Below are positions 32,160-42,937 of a stretch of DNA of 64,000 nt, in pieces. Source of the DNA: Azolla caroliniana (taxonomy: Eukaryota; Polypodiophyta); contig JBHGNT010000013.1 of the NCBI GenBank assembly GCA_043228905.1, positions 10,602,001-10,666,000 of the forward strand, written 5' to 3'. Under the pieces are notes generated by a model that worked only from the letters and a program-made list of their open reading frames with translations, ran no database searches and was not told where the DNA came from. The position numbers and the translations under genes were made by a program. Position 1 is the stretch's first letter, and each line of letters starts with the position of its first letter.

Positions 32160-35153
32160 TTGAGAATCAAGGTTCATCTTTATAGATTAATGTTTCAATG
32201 CTCTCTTCAGTCTCAGAAGCTTGGAAAAGGGTTAGTAGAGGCTCATATGTGGACATTTACAAAGATGGATCAAATGCAGATATTAGGCATCATGCAAATA
32301 AGCATGGCGGTGATACTAATATGCAGTCATATTAGTATTTTGCTTTGTTTTATATCTTCAACCATATTAATCATGCATAAACAAGTCAAATGTGTCTCCT
32401 TCAATATACAACATCTTTGTAACCCTAGTAAATGGAAATTATTTTGGAACTATATTACCTCTTCTCAAGTAGATGTAATTTGTGTTCAAGAACATAAACA
32501 AGTTAAATTCAATGGTCAAGTTTGTATATTTCGAGGTTTTGACATCTTCGATGCAGGACAAGGTACAACATCTGGAGTGCTTATGATAATAAAACATGAG
32601 CTAAATCCTACGGTTGCCTATAAGGGTCAACGTGGGAGCTGGATGGTTGTGCAATGCATGATAAATGGCGAGACATATGATTTTGGTGGAATATATGCCC
32701 CGAATGCCTCAAGGGATAGAGATTTACTTTGGCAAGACATTTGTGCCTATCCATGGCCACAAAATGCATTAATATGTGGAGATTTCAACAACTCTCCAAA
32801 TGTAGGTGATAACACTAGTGGGCACTCACATATGTTGAGAGAGGAACAAGGTCAATGGTATAATATGCAAAGCTCATTGGATTGTGTTGATTTATGGCAA
32901 ATGACACACCCACATGTTCCTGGTTTTACCTTTCATCACACCACCCACTCCACATACTATGCAAGGCTTGATAGATGGTATTTGTTGCATGCTAGTCAGT
33001 ATGAAAATTTCACATGTACAATGCATATAGATCATGCTTTGCAGTTGTCAGATCATGATCCTGTTTGGTTAGATCTTGATTCTGGGAATCATTCCTATGA
33101 AGTGCATCTCCAAAGGAAGAGACTTATGCTCATTAACAACAACTACCTCAAGCATGAACTCTTCAAGAGGATGGTCTATGACATAATACCTCCTCTTTAT
33201 GTAGAAGTCAACATAGATGTTGATATAGCATGGGTACATTTTGTACATATATTACAAACAATAATACAAGAGTATGGGAAGTGGTATGTCTCAAGATAGA
33301 GAGATTACACTCAACAAGACAAATTTACTTGTCAAGCCCTAACAGAGTTAACACATAGAAGATCTTTGACTTTAAATGAAGAGGATGCATTGTGTATGGC
33401 CAAACACACATTGATGCTACATGACAAAAATAAATTGGAAAAATGGCAAGTTAGGTCAAGACAAATTCCATTGAAAGACAAAGGATGCTCTTCTAAATCC
33501 TTCTTCAAAAGGTTGCATCTAATACGCCAAAGGGAATCCATTAAAGTCATCAAAATTGGTGATGGTTTGTGGACTACAAACCAACTTGAACTAGACAAGG
33601 AATGTGTAACTCACTTCTCTCACATCTTTGAGAACAATGATGTTGTTACAGATGCAGTTAAACAAGCTAGAGATACATTCTTGTCACTAGTTCAACCCAC
33701 TATTTGTGTTGATAAAGCTATTTCTTTGGATGCAACATTCACAATGGAGGAGCTCTTGGAGGCTCGAAAGTGCCTCGGGAATGGCAAAGCACCTGTTTGG
33801 GATGGTATTACGTTAGAGTTCATTACAGAATTTTGGGATGTTCTTAAGGATTTAATCCTATTTATGGCAAATAATGCTTGGCAACAATGGGATATGCCGA
33901 TCTCATGGAAAGAAGATTTGGCCAAATTAATACCCAAAAAGAAACTGTGTGAATCTTTTTCGGATTGGCGACTAATCACTCTCATGCCAGTGATCTACAA
34001 ACTTATTGCAAAGATAATTGCTAATTGTATTAAGGACACTTTGTTGTGATGCATACACGTAAACCAGTATGGGTTCATTCCTCGAAGGCAAATTACAGAT
34101 AATATTGCTAATGCTTATATTGGACTAAAGTATGCCAAATACACCAAACAAGATGTATTGCTCATGCAAATTGACATTGAAAAGGCCTTTGACACCATCC
34201 AATGGGATTTTGTGGCAGTCACAATGGTCAAACTAGGATTTGGTTCAAAAATGTCTCAACTAATCTATTGTCTTTATGGGTCTAGCACATCTTCACGCAT
34301 TATTGAGGGTGAATTGATAGATTCATGGAGCTTAGCCAAATCAATACGACAAGGTTGTCCTATAAGTGCATTGTTGTATGCAATCGCAACTCATCCAGTA
34401 CTATTGTACATGGATCATCTAGTATCAATTGGTCAACTTCATGGTTTGCAAATGAAAGACGGACATGATTTCGTGGCTCAATCATATGCAGATGATACAT
34501 CATTCCTATCACAAAACAATCCAAATGATATGAGGGTGATTATGGATGCCCTCAAATTGTATGGATTGGCTGCTAGATTGCATGTTAACTTCAACAAGTC
34601 CAAAAATCTACCCTTGACGCCATATAGTTGGCATCAACTTCTTGGCTATCCATTGGGATGGAATGCAATAGGGAAAAGAAAGGCTGAATGGGTTCTGCAA
34701 AAAGTGAGACAAAAGCTAAGCTATTGGAAGATTGCAACATGGCCACTCCATGTTGGATTGAGGATAGTGCAATCAATATTCATGGCTTATATGCAGTATT
34801 ACTTAATTATGATTGATTGGCCGAAACACATGATACAAAAGATTAACTCAGGAATCATAAGCACCTTTTGGTGCTCTAAGCAGTCCAATAGAGATATACG
34901 ACTTTTATCACTAGAGAAGATATGCACTCCATGATTGAATGGAGGGCTAAATTTTCTTAATTTGCATTTGCATATATTGACTAGAAAAGCTACTTTATTT
35001 CCGAAATTTGCTGAAAAAACATTGCCTTGGGCAAGAATGCTATCTGATATGTTTGATCATTTGAAAACTAGGTCATTTGGCTCATGGGAAACTAATCATT
35101 GGGAAAGCTTGACAGGCACATCAAATGTTGTTCGTTTAGCTCAAAGCTTCTAA
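32160..35153 (+). pseudogene. LINE ORF2: endonuclease and reverse transcriptase
   Basis: One frame runs from 32160 to 35153 with stops only near 33297-33299, 34047-34049 and 34932-34934. The endonuclease shows VDVICVQEHKQ (catalytic Glu), SGVLMIIKHE, ALICGDFNNSP and LQLSDHDPVWLD (SDH). The RT shows GNGKAPVWDGIT, LIPKKKLCESFSDWRLITL, LLMQIDIEKAFDTIQWDF, SIRQGCPISALLYA and AQSYADDTSFLSQ with the intact YADD box. With three substitutions only, it is nearly a complete enzyme. The function would be target-primed reverse transcription. Confidence 0.9.
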
Positions 35154-35329
35154 AGCACTGGAAGGATGTATTCCACTACATAAAATGGAAAGGTAAGCAT
35201 TCAAAATTAGGGAACTCTTTACGCCTCGAAATCTTACATTGGAGTGCTATATTCCCACAGTCATTGGCTGAACAAGAGCCTAGGAAAGCTTAGTTTTTAG
35301 CAAAGAAGGGGCTGAAATCAATTGCAGGT

Positions 35330-36060
35330 ATGGTAAATGACAAAGGTCACTTATTGCACTTCAATGACATGACATATCATTATAATCTTGGGCCACATCA
35401 TCGCGTTATATGGAATCAAGTCACTGAATTGGTGCTTTCCTTAGTACCTGTGCCACCTCTCAATGGAGATCGCAGGATTCAGGATTGGATGTTACAAAAA
35501 GGGAACATTGTTATTCCAATGCATAACATTGCAACACATTTAGTGTATATGTTGTTGCAACCTGTCCCATGGTTTCACGAACATGCAAATGCATTATGGA
35601 ACCTACACAAAACGCAGTCCTGGTGGAATAATAGGCTTGCAAGCTTATGGAGCTCTAGTCTTCCACTTAAGCAATGGGTATTCCTATGGAGATGCTTATT
35701 GGGTGTGCTCCCGACTGGGTCGAATCTTCAAAGCGATCGATAGCCTCGTCACATTGTGCAAGATGTGGTGGACGATTGGAAACAGTCCCACACTTATTAT
35801 GGACTTGTTCATTCACTACAACATTTGTACAAAGACGAAGTGCATCTCTTTATCACAGATTTCCTGGCCGAAGGTTTGGTAAACACTTTTGGATATTTGG
35901 ACAAATTCCATGTGCCCTATCCGACAATGCCTATTTTCTCCAATGGACACGATTTTGGGCACTTTGGACCATTTGGACAACCCACAATAATAAGGTCTTT
36001 GATCAAAACCAACTGCATGAAGTTAGCTTCTTTAACTAATCCCTCAAACAATCTCTATTT
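35330..36060 (+). pseudogene. LINE ORF2 C-terminus with zinc-binding domain
   Basis: The frame at 35330-35743 gives LPLKQWVFLWRCLLGVLPTG; a frameshift leads into the frame at 35674-36039 with CARCGGRLETVPHLLWTC (C-x2-C...H...C) and FWALWTIWTTHNNKVF. This is the zf-RVT module, as in the fragment at 7984-9047. Confidence 0.8.
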
Positions 36061-36396
36061 GATTGTCTGCAATTTAGAGACATCACACTCCAAATTTACA
36101 ACCTTTGCTTTGAGTGCTTTTAAGCCCTTTAGTGTCTAATCGACACTTGTATATTTTTCACCTCACTATGAGGTTTCCCACTAGTAATAAAAGTGTTACA
36201 AAAAAAAAACTAATACAACATTTAGGGCTATTTACAAATATGGCCCACTAAGGGCACATTCTGACCATTTATAGTTATAGTCTCCCGAATCGGCTTATAT
36301 AATCGATTCTCAATTTCAATTCTCGATTTCGGCCTTGGTTGAATTGCCCATTTGATTCCATCCGATTCGACTCGTACTCTTCTTCCCATCAGACAG

Positions 36397-36569
36397 TTCT
36401 TTTGGAAGTGTCCTAGCTTCCCACAGTAGAAGCACGTGGGTCTTTCCTTTGATTTTGACCTCGGTTTGGACTTGTCCCGATTCTGGGCACTTCTATTTCG
36501 GCCTCTTCCTCGGTTCATGTTACCATCTGTGGCTAAGGCCTTCGGGTTGGAAATGGACTCTCTGTCCTT
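36397..36569 (-). pseudogene. Copia gag zinc knuckle segment
   Basis: Minus strand: KPRSKSKERPTCFYCGKLGH followed by FQKNC, a C-x2-C-x4-H-x4-C nucleocapsid knuckle preceded by a basic RG-rich stretch. The other part of this gag continues at 42851 beyond the inserted chromovirus. Confidence 0.85.
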
Positions 36570-36574
36570 CCGGT

Positions 36575-37007
36575 TGTCATGATATGGCAAGACTCGAACC
36601 CATGACCTTAGGTTATATGGGTTGAGCTCTTGACCATTAGATCATCTATTGTAATACGTAGGATATTATTTTCATTTACATTTTATAGGAAATTAGTGTA
36701 TATTCCAGATTTCTCTGGAACATTCTAGAAGCTTCAGGATTACTCCTGAAAACACTATAAAAGAGAGCACTAGGCATTATGTTGAACCAAATTGGTTCAA
36801 CGCCAGTCTTAAGCCTTTTAGCCATCATTGTATATTCTCTTCACATAATACATATCTTTCTTATCATCACTCTCTCCCTCTCTCGATCTCTCTCTTTCTC
36901 TCCGTCTCGCTCACTTCTTCCTTCTCTCGAAGAAGTTCTACACCTCTCATAGTACTAATCCTTCGTTTAGTACTAATTCCTTCTCTGTCTTAGTACTGTT
37001 CTTGACA
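36575..37007 (+). repeat. chromovirus element 1 5' LTR
   Basis: It runs from TGTCATGATATGG to TGTTCTTGACA. A tRNA-like segment lies antisense at 36580-36655. The TATA box is TATAAAAG at 36756-36763. An inverted repeat with 10-bp arms GTTGAACCAA and TTGGTTCAAC around a single A lies at 36781-36801, just where transcription should start. The U5-like end holds TAGTACTAAT motifs. Confidence 0.95.
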
Positions 37008-37021
37008 GTTTGAACCAATTT
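37008..37021 (+). other. candidate self-primer binding site of element 1
   Basis: The 14 nt that directly follow the LTR read GTTTGAACCAATTT. They do not start TGG, so ordinary priming by a tRNA 3' end is unlikely. Twelve consecutive bases are complementary to AAATTGGTTCAA at 36789-36800, which lies 33 bp after the TATA box, i.e. at the predicted 5' end of the RNA. That is the arrangement of Tf1-type self-priming. Confidence 0.55.
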
Positions 37022-37080
37022 TCCTACCTTCTGTCTCTCTCATTTCCTACTAATATCTTATTCCTCTTTTCTTTCATCCC

Positions 37081-38197
37081 ATGGCCACTGTTAGCGCTGA
37101 AGAATATCAATCTGTTTTCTCGGAATTTCAATGCTTGAAGGAGAAGTTCCATGCTTTGGAACAAGAAAACCAACGGTTGCTGGGGGATCTTTAGCAAATC
37201 TCCTTAGAAAAGCAGCAAACGCAACAACAGCATGGGGAACTTGCGTTACGCGTGCAACAACTCGAAGCAACCATCGTAGCGATGAAACAACAAGGGCCCG
37301 GAACACAAGGGATTCATAAAGAACCCAAGATTGGCCTTCCCACGAAGTTCGATGGAACGCGATCGCAGTTTAGAGGGTTCCTTAACCAGGTACGATTAGT
37401 TATTCAAATGCATCCTTCCCGATATCCCACCGATGCATCACGAGTGGGTTTAATAGGCACTTTGTTAAGTGGCTCAACGTTGTCATGGTTCACTCCACTA
37501 TTAGAAAAGGAATCTCCATTACTCAACAATTTTGAAGAATTTCTAGGTGAGTTTAAAGCATATTTTGGAGATACTGACAACATCAGGACCGCAATCAACA
37601 AAATTCGGCGATTACGCCAAGGTGACCATCCAGCCTCTGCATATGCTGCAGATTTTTGCCTACTCGCTGTCGATATCCCTTGGTTTACGCAACGACGTCA
37701 AGGATTTACTCTTGACCTTCCTCGAAGAGCCAAAGTCCTTAATAGAAGCGATCAGTCGCGCGGTGAGATGTGACAACCGCCTCTTTGAGCGATGTTCGGA
37801 ACGACAGCTACAGATGCCGAGGGCAAGATCAGAGCTTACCTACGCCTCAGTGGTAGCAAGACCTTTTTCGAGGGAGTCATATAATGCGCCTCCAGCGAAT
37901 ACTCCGACTCCGATGGAGATTGACACCACACGTCGTCGAGGGCCATTATCCGAAGAAGAAAAGCAGTGACGCCGTACAAATCGATTATGTCTTTATTGCG
38001 GTGGACCAGGACATATCGCAATAAATTGTCCCCATAGGCCAAGAAGACAGGTAAACCAAATAGTCGCTAGTTCTAATTGTACTAAACCCGAGCCTATTTC
38101 AGTAGGGATATCTGATAGTCCTAATAGTACTAATAGCCCAGATCTAGCAAACAAATTTGATGTCCTTAGTCAGTTAGAAGAAGAGTTAAACGACTAA
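37081..38197 (+). pseudogene. chromovirus gag, element 1
   Basis: ATG at 37081 opens MATVSAEEYQSVFSE, a Gln-rich coiled-coil-like N-terminus, then FDGTRSQFRGFLNQVRL (capsid), a basic linker and the zinc knuckle CLYCGGPGHIAINC (37988-38029). It is broken by TAG at 37192-37194, by a deletion with frameshift near 37683 (element 2 has about 11 more codons there) and by TGA at 37967-37969, where element 2 has CGA. The proper gag stop TAA is at 38195-38197. Gag would build the particle. Confidence 0.9.
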
Positions 38198-38229
38198 GTC
38201 CAGCCAAAATAGGAGCCGTTTGGTTGGAC
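38185..38229 (+). promoter_or_regulatory. -1 ribosomal frameshift cassette between gag and pol
   Basis: The heptamer GTTAAAC (38185-38191) is in the correct phase (G TTA AAC), followed by a 6-nt spacer containing the gag stop TAA. A stem follows: GTCCAGCCAAA (38198-38208) pairs with TTTGGTTGGAC (38219-38229), 11 pairs with one G-U, loop of 10 nt. After slipping back one base the frame runs straight into pol (RLSPAKIGAVWLD). The same cassette is kept in element 2 at 51115-51159. Confidence 0.75.
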
Positions 38230-41200
38230 AGCCCTAGATCTGTGCAGCCCATTAGTGGTTCCATTCCCTCTAAGCAAGTTAGTGATGTGTTCGTAGCCCA
38301 AGTAATAGTTAGTACTAAAAGTACCTCTCCAGTACATGTCCTAGCACTCCTAGATTCCGGAGCTAACTCTTGCTTTATGGATAAGAAATTTGCTCAAGCT
38401 CATAAGATATCCCTAAGAAAACTCTAGTGTCCAGCCTTTGTAGTAGTCATTGTTGGACGTCCCATTGCTTCTGGAAATATCATAGAACAGTCAGAGCCCA
38501 TTAATATTGTCCTAGATAACTTAGCATGTGTAGTATCATTTAATATTATTAGTATCCCAGAACATCCTATAGTTTTAGGATTACCGTGGTTCGAGTTACA
38601 TAACCCAAACATAGATTGTAGAACAAGAGAAATCCGGTGTCAACAAACCCAAGGGTCCACTCAGAAGATGACAACCATTTCGCTACGTCAGTTGCGTAAA
38701 GAAGGGCGCAAGGAGGAAATGTTCCTCTTCGCAATATCAGTAAACCCCTCCAGCACCACTAAAGAAGAATCCACCGTTCAACTTCCCAAGAAGTATCGTC
38801 ATTACGCCGATGTGTTCGATAAAGTACAAGCCAACACACTTCCTCATCATCGACCATACGATTGCCCCATCGATTTACAACCAGAAAAAGAGCCGCCATG
38901 GGGACCGATCTACAATTTTTCACCAACCGAGTTGGAAGTCCTTTGGGCCTATATAGAGGAGAATTTGGAAAATGGTTTCATTCGGCATTCGAAATCTCCA
39001 GCCGGCGCGCCCATTTTCTTCTTCAAGAAAAAGGATGGATCGCTTCGTCTCGTTGTAGATTACCGTGGCTTGAATAAGGTTACAATCAGAAATAGGTATG
39101 CTCTTCCCCTTATCTCAAGTCTTTTAGAACGGATCAATGGTGCCAGGTTCTTCACGAAGATTGACTTATGGGGAGCATATAACCTCGTACGGATCCGACC
39201 AGGAGACGAATGGAAGACCGCGTTTCGCACCAGATATGGGCACTTCGAGTATACAGCCATGCCGTTCGGCCTCACTAATGCGCCGACAGTCTTCCAACAC
39301 ATGGCTAATGATATATTCCGAGATCTATTGGATGATTGTTTGATCATCTATTTGGATGATCTACTGGTTTATTCAAAGACCCAAGAAGAACATGATTCTC
39401 ATGTACTATTAGTACTAAAACGACTTCGAGAACATGGTTTGTATGCAAAGCTGGAAAAATGTAGTTTCGGGTGCAACCAAGTGGACTTTCTCGGCTACAT
39501 CATTTCGTCAGAAGGCATCTCCATGGACCCAGCTAAGGTCAAAACGGTGGTAGAATGGCAAACTCTGCGTTCGGTGCGGGATGTGCAATGCTTCCTAGGC
39601 TTTGCCAATTTTTACCGGAAGTTCATACAAGATTACTCAAAGATCGTTCTACCTCTCACACAACTTACTAGGAAGAGACAACTGTTCATCTGGTCTGAAG
39701 AAATGGACATGGCTTTCGAGAGTCTTAAAAAGGCATTTACATCGGCTCCAATTCTAGCTCATGTCGATCCAGAAAAACCATTCATTATCGAAGCTGACGC
39801 ATCGGATTTTGCATTGGGGAGCACTTTGTCACAACAGGGGAATGATGAGAAGCTACATCCTGTGGCTTTTCACTCACGCAAGTTTGACGCCGCCGAAATC
39901 AACTACGAAATTCATGATAAGGAACTATTGGCAATAGTGGATTCTTTTATGCAATGGAGGCATTTTCTGGAGGGATCCTCTCATCCAGTCACCGTATTTA
40001 GTGACCACAAGAATCTTGCCTACTTTCAGGATGCTTGTGTGTTGAATCGACGTCAAGCTCGGTGGGCCCACTTCCTCACGCGTTTCGACTTCAAAATTAC
40101 ATATCGTCTGGGGAAGCATCAAGGGAAGGCAAATGCATTATCACGGCGTTGTCGTAGTGTATTCCACACACTACGTGAAAACCATAAAATAATATATCCG
40201 ATTTTAGATACATATAGATAAATAAATAATATATCAAAAGAATTTATCACGTGCATAGGGCAGGATTTGAACCATGCACCTCCATGTAAATAAACCCCAA
40301 CTTTACCATTGTAATAACTTATCTTTAGTGTTATAAATATAGATTTAATACGTATAAGACCTTTATTTACACATACCTTTATTAAAAGGTAAAAATCATG
40401 TATTCTTTAGAGTGTGAATATTTTATTTACACGTGACATTAAAAGTGACTCGTGCACATCTAGCGTGCATGAGCCCTATATTTAGGAAATGACAAAGCAT
40501 CACATGCACATTTAGTGTGCATGGACACTTTAGGTGAAAAAGCATGAAGCCATGCTTAGCCTCTTCCATCTTTATATAAGGAGGAGAGAAATATGTATAT
40601 GGTTGTTGATTAATATAGAAGAATTGATCAATCTAATAGATTCGTGGGATTCACGAGGTTGCTATCTTACTTCTCTTTCCACTATTCATAACTAGCCTTA
40701 AGTTGTATTCCTCTTCCTCCTAGTCAAAAACCTCGGCGGTTCCCACCCGACTCACGCAACGATCCGGAGCCGAAGGGCACGACAGCGTTCGTATCTAGCA
40801 CCCCGTCCCGGCGAGCCAACTTTCGATAACCAAAAACAAGTCATCTTGCAACCGACAGGACTACAAGCAACACAGATCTTTGACATGCCTATGGATTCCC
40901 GCGTTATCGATACCATACATGAATACTTGAAGACAGATGCGTTCGCCCAAGCTATACTAGCACAAATTGATCCCTCTCGAGCGTCGTGTTCACAATCGCA
41001 ACCACCAGGTACGGACTATCGGCAATTCAAATACCATGATGGATTACTCTTCTTTAAAGAACTTTTCTATGTTCCTAATGGTTCTTGCCGCCTTCGAGTA
41101 GTACAAAACCGTCATGACACATATACAGTTGGGCATTTTGGTAGTACTAAAACATTACATTTAGTACAACGATCATTTTGGTGGCCCTGTATGCGACAAT

Positions 41201-42418
41201 TTGTCGAGGATTTTGTTCGGACTTGTGATACATGTTGCAGAGCAAAAATGCCAAGGCATCATCCATATGGTTTATTAGAACCATTACCAATTCCAAGCAA
41301 GCCGTGGCAATCCATTGCTCTAGACTTCATCACAGATCTTCCAGTCTCTAAGGGGTTCAATGCGATTCTAATGGTGGTTGATCGATATACGAAGATGGTT
41401 CATTTCTTGCCATGTACTAAGGAGATCTCCAGTGAAGACACTGCCGAAATTGTCATGCGTGAAGTATGTCGGCATCATGGACTTCCCAATAGTATCATCA
41501 GCGACCGTGGACCCCAATTCGTGTCAAAATTCTGGAAGCACCTTTTTAACATGCTCAAGGTCACTTGTAACCTCTCCTCCAGCTACCACCCACAAACCGA
41601 CGGCCAAGCTGAACGAACAAATCAAACCCTGGAGCAGTATCTGCAGTGCTTTCTCAGCTATCATCGGGATGACTGGGCAGATATTCTCCACTTCGCCGAA
41701 TTTGCCTATAACAACTCTATCCACGCATCCACTAAAGTTACGCCATTTTATGCTTATACGGGATGTCACCCCCGGTGGAATGTACTTGAAACTCCAGAGG
41801 TGTCCACAAATCCGTGCGCGGAGGATCGTTTGGAGCGGTTACACAAGATACAAGCGGATTTATCTACTCATCTCTAGCAAGCTCAACAAACACACAAGGT
41901 CTACACGGATCGTCATCGACTTCCATCCAGTTTTAATATTAGAGATCGGGTGTGGCTGCTACAACGACACATCAAGACTACTCGCCCATGTGAGAAGTTG
42001 GATTATCGGCGATTAGGTCCTTTCCATATTATTGGACAGATTAATGATGTCGCTTTTCGTCTCGATCTACCTCCTCAACTTCGGATACATCTAGTGTTTC
42101 ATAGTTCTCTCCTCGAACCCTACCACGATAGCACCATCCTAGGACGTCTTATCCAACCTCCACCCCCGATCGAGCTTGAAGATGGGCCGGAGTACGAGGT
42201 TGCCGCCATCCTTGATTCCAAGATTGTTTGCAACAAGCTCTACTATCTAGTCGATTGGCTAGGCTATAGTCCTAGCGAACGTACTTGGGAACCGATCGAG
42301 AATGTGACCAATGCTCGTGCTCTTCTTGAAGACTTCCATCGTCAATATCCACACAAACCGGGTCCTCAATCCAAGACGACTCGTGACACTCGTCGTTTTA
42401 AAGGGGGGATAGTGTCAT
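38192..42418 (+). pseudogene. chromovirus pol, element 1 (PR-RT-RH-IN-chromodomain)
   Basis: Protease: LLDSGANSCFMD, Asp at 38353. RT: FFKKKDGSLRLVVDYRGLNK and IIYLDDLLVYS with the catalytic YLDD at 39349-39360. RNase H: IIEADASDFALGSTLSQQG and HDKELLAIVDSF. Integrase: GHFGSTKTLHLV...CDTCC zinc site, ALDFITDLP, SDRGPQFVSKFW and GQAERTNQTLEQ for the D, D, E triad. C-terminal chromodomain: YEVAAILDSKIV...YYLVDWLGYSPSERTWEP. The chromodomain defines a chromovirus and would steer integration to modified chromatin. Breaks: TAG at 38425-38427, the solo LTR at 40150-40784, TAG at 41875-41877. Confidence 0.95.
40150..40784 (+). repeat. solo LTR nested in element 1, flanks GCGT
   Basis: It begins TGTCGTAGTGTATTCC, ends GAAGGGCACGACA and has GCGT on both sides (40146-40149 and 40785-40788). 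Leaving it out restores the RNase H-integrase frame ...LSRR followed by SYLAPRPG. It has an end hairpin CGTAGTGT/ACACTACG, an antisense tRNA-like segment at 40257-40315 and TTTATATAAGGAGG as promoter. It belongs to the TGTCGTG...CACGACA LTR superfamily. Confidence 0.9.
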
Positions 42419-42845
42419 GATATGGCAAGACTCGAACCCATGACCTTAGGTTATATGGGTCGAGCTCTTGACCATTAGATCATCTATTGTAATACGTAAG
42501 ATATTATTTTCATTTACATTTTATAGGAAATTAGTGTATATTCCAGATTTCTCTGGAACATTCTAGAAGCTTCAGGATTACTCCTGAAAACACTATAAAA
42601 GAGAGCACTAGGCATTATGTTGAACCAAATTGGTTCAACGCCAGTCTTAAGCCTTTTAGCCATCATTGTATATTCTCTTCACATAATACATATCTTTCTT
42701 ATCATCACTCTCTCCCTCTCTCGATCTCTCTCTTTCTCTCCGTCTCGCTCACTTCTTCCTTCTCTCGAAGAAGTTCTACACCTCTCATAGTACTAATCCT
42801 TCGTTTAGTACTAATTCCTTCTCTGTCTTAGTACTGTTCCTGACA
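42413..42845 (+). repeat. chromovirus element 1 3' LTR
   Basis: 433 bp, TGTCATGATATGG to TGTTCCTGACA. It differs from the 5' LTR at three sites only (GGTTGAG/GGTCGAG, CGTAGGA/CGTAAGA, TTCTTGACA/TTCCTGACA). The polypurine tract AAGGGGGGATAG ends at 42412. Confidence 0.95.
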
Positions 42846-42850
42846 CCGGT

Positions 42851-42937
42851 GAGCTTCTTCATTCAGCAAGCTCAACTTCACCGTCTCTAGGGATAGATGC
42901 TTCCCTTCTGGTCTAGTGTCGCGGTTTTCCACAGGTA
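42851..42937 (-). pseudogene. Copia gag segment beyond the chromovirus insertion
   Basis: Minus strand: VENRDTRPEGK, LSLETVKLSLLNEEAHR, the UBN2-type gag block that normally stands some way before the zinc knuckle. It joins 36569 after removal of element 1 and one CCGGT copy. Confidence 0.8.

Larger units (their letters stand above)
30846..36209 (+). mobile_element. LINE-type non-LTR retrotransposon, plus strand, with poly-A
   Basis: Order: ORF1 (about 31139-32054), ORF2 with endonuclease (32376-33100), reverse transcriptase (33640-34700) and zinc-binding C-terminus (35330-36060), then a 3' trailer and a run of ten A at 36200-36209. A clear TSD could not be fixed. Most of ORF2 is a single frame with three stop codons, so this copy is younger than the LINE at 19.1 kb. 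Confidence 0.85.
30459..36391 (-). repeat. Copia-type LTR interrupted by a LINE
   Basis: The left part (30459-30845) begins TGTTAGGATCGAG and contains the GTGGAAAACC/GGGAAAAACCAC hairpin. The right part (36210-36391) resumes with GGGCTATTTACAAATATGGC and ends TTCCCATCA. Flanks AACAG (30454-30458) and GACAG (36392-36396) agree in 4 of 5 bases. The LTR sits between the Copia gag zinc knuckle and its protease, so it is a solo insertion that later received the LINE. Confidence 0.7.
36575..42845 (+). mobile_element. Ty3 chromovirus, element 1, complete with LTRs, TSD CCGGT
   Basis: CCGGT at 36570-36574 and 42846-42850 flanks a 6271-bp element inserted in the Copia gag. Order is LTR, gag, frameshift site, protease, reverse transcriptase, RNase H, [solo LTR], integrase, chromodomain, polypurine tract AAGGGGGGATAG, LTR. 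The two 433-bp LTRs differ by three transitions by my reading, yet the coding region has four stops, a deletion with frameshift and a nested insertion. Confidence 0.95.

Noticed and set aside
37252-37306. Minus-strand frames opposite chromovirus gag and pol
   Set aside because: They are shadows of the strongly coding sense strand, as are most short frames at 38424-38612, 39060-39347, 41524-41769 and 48229-50792.
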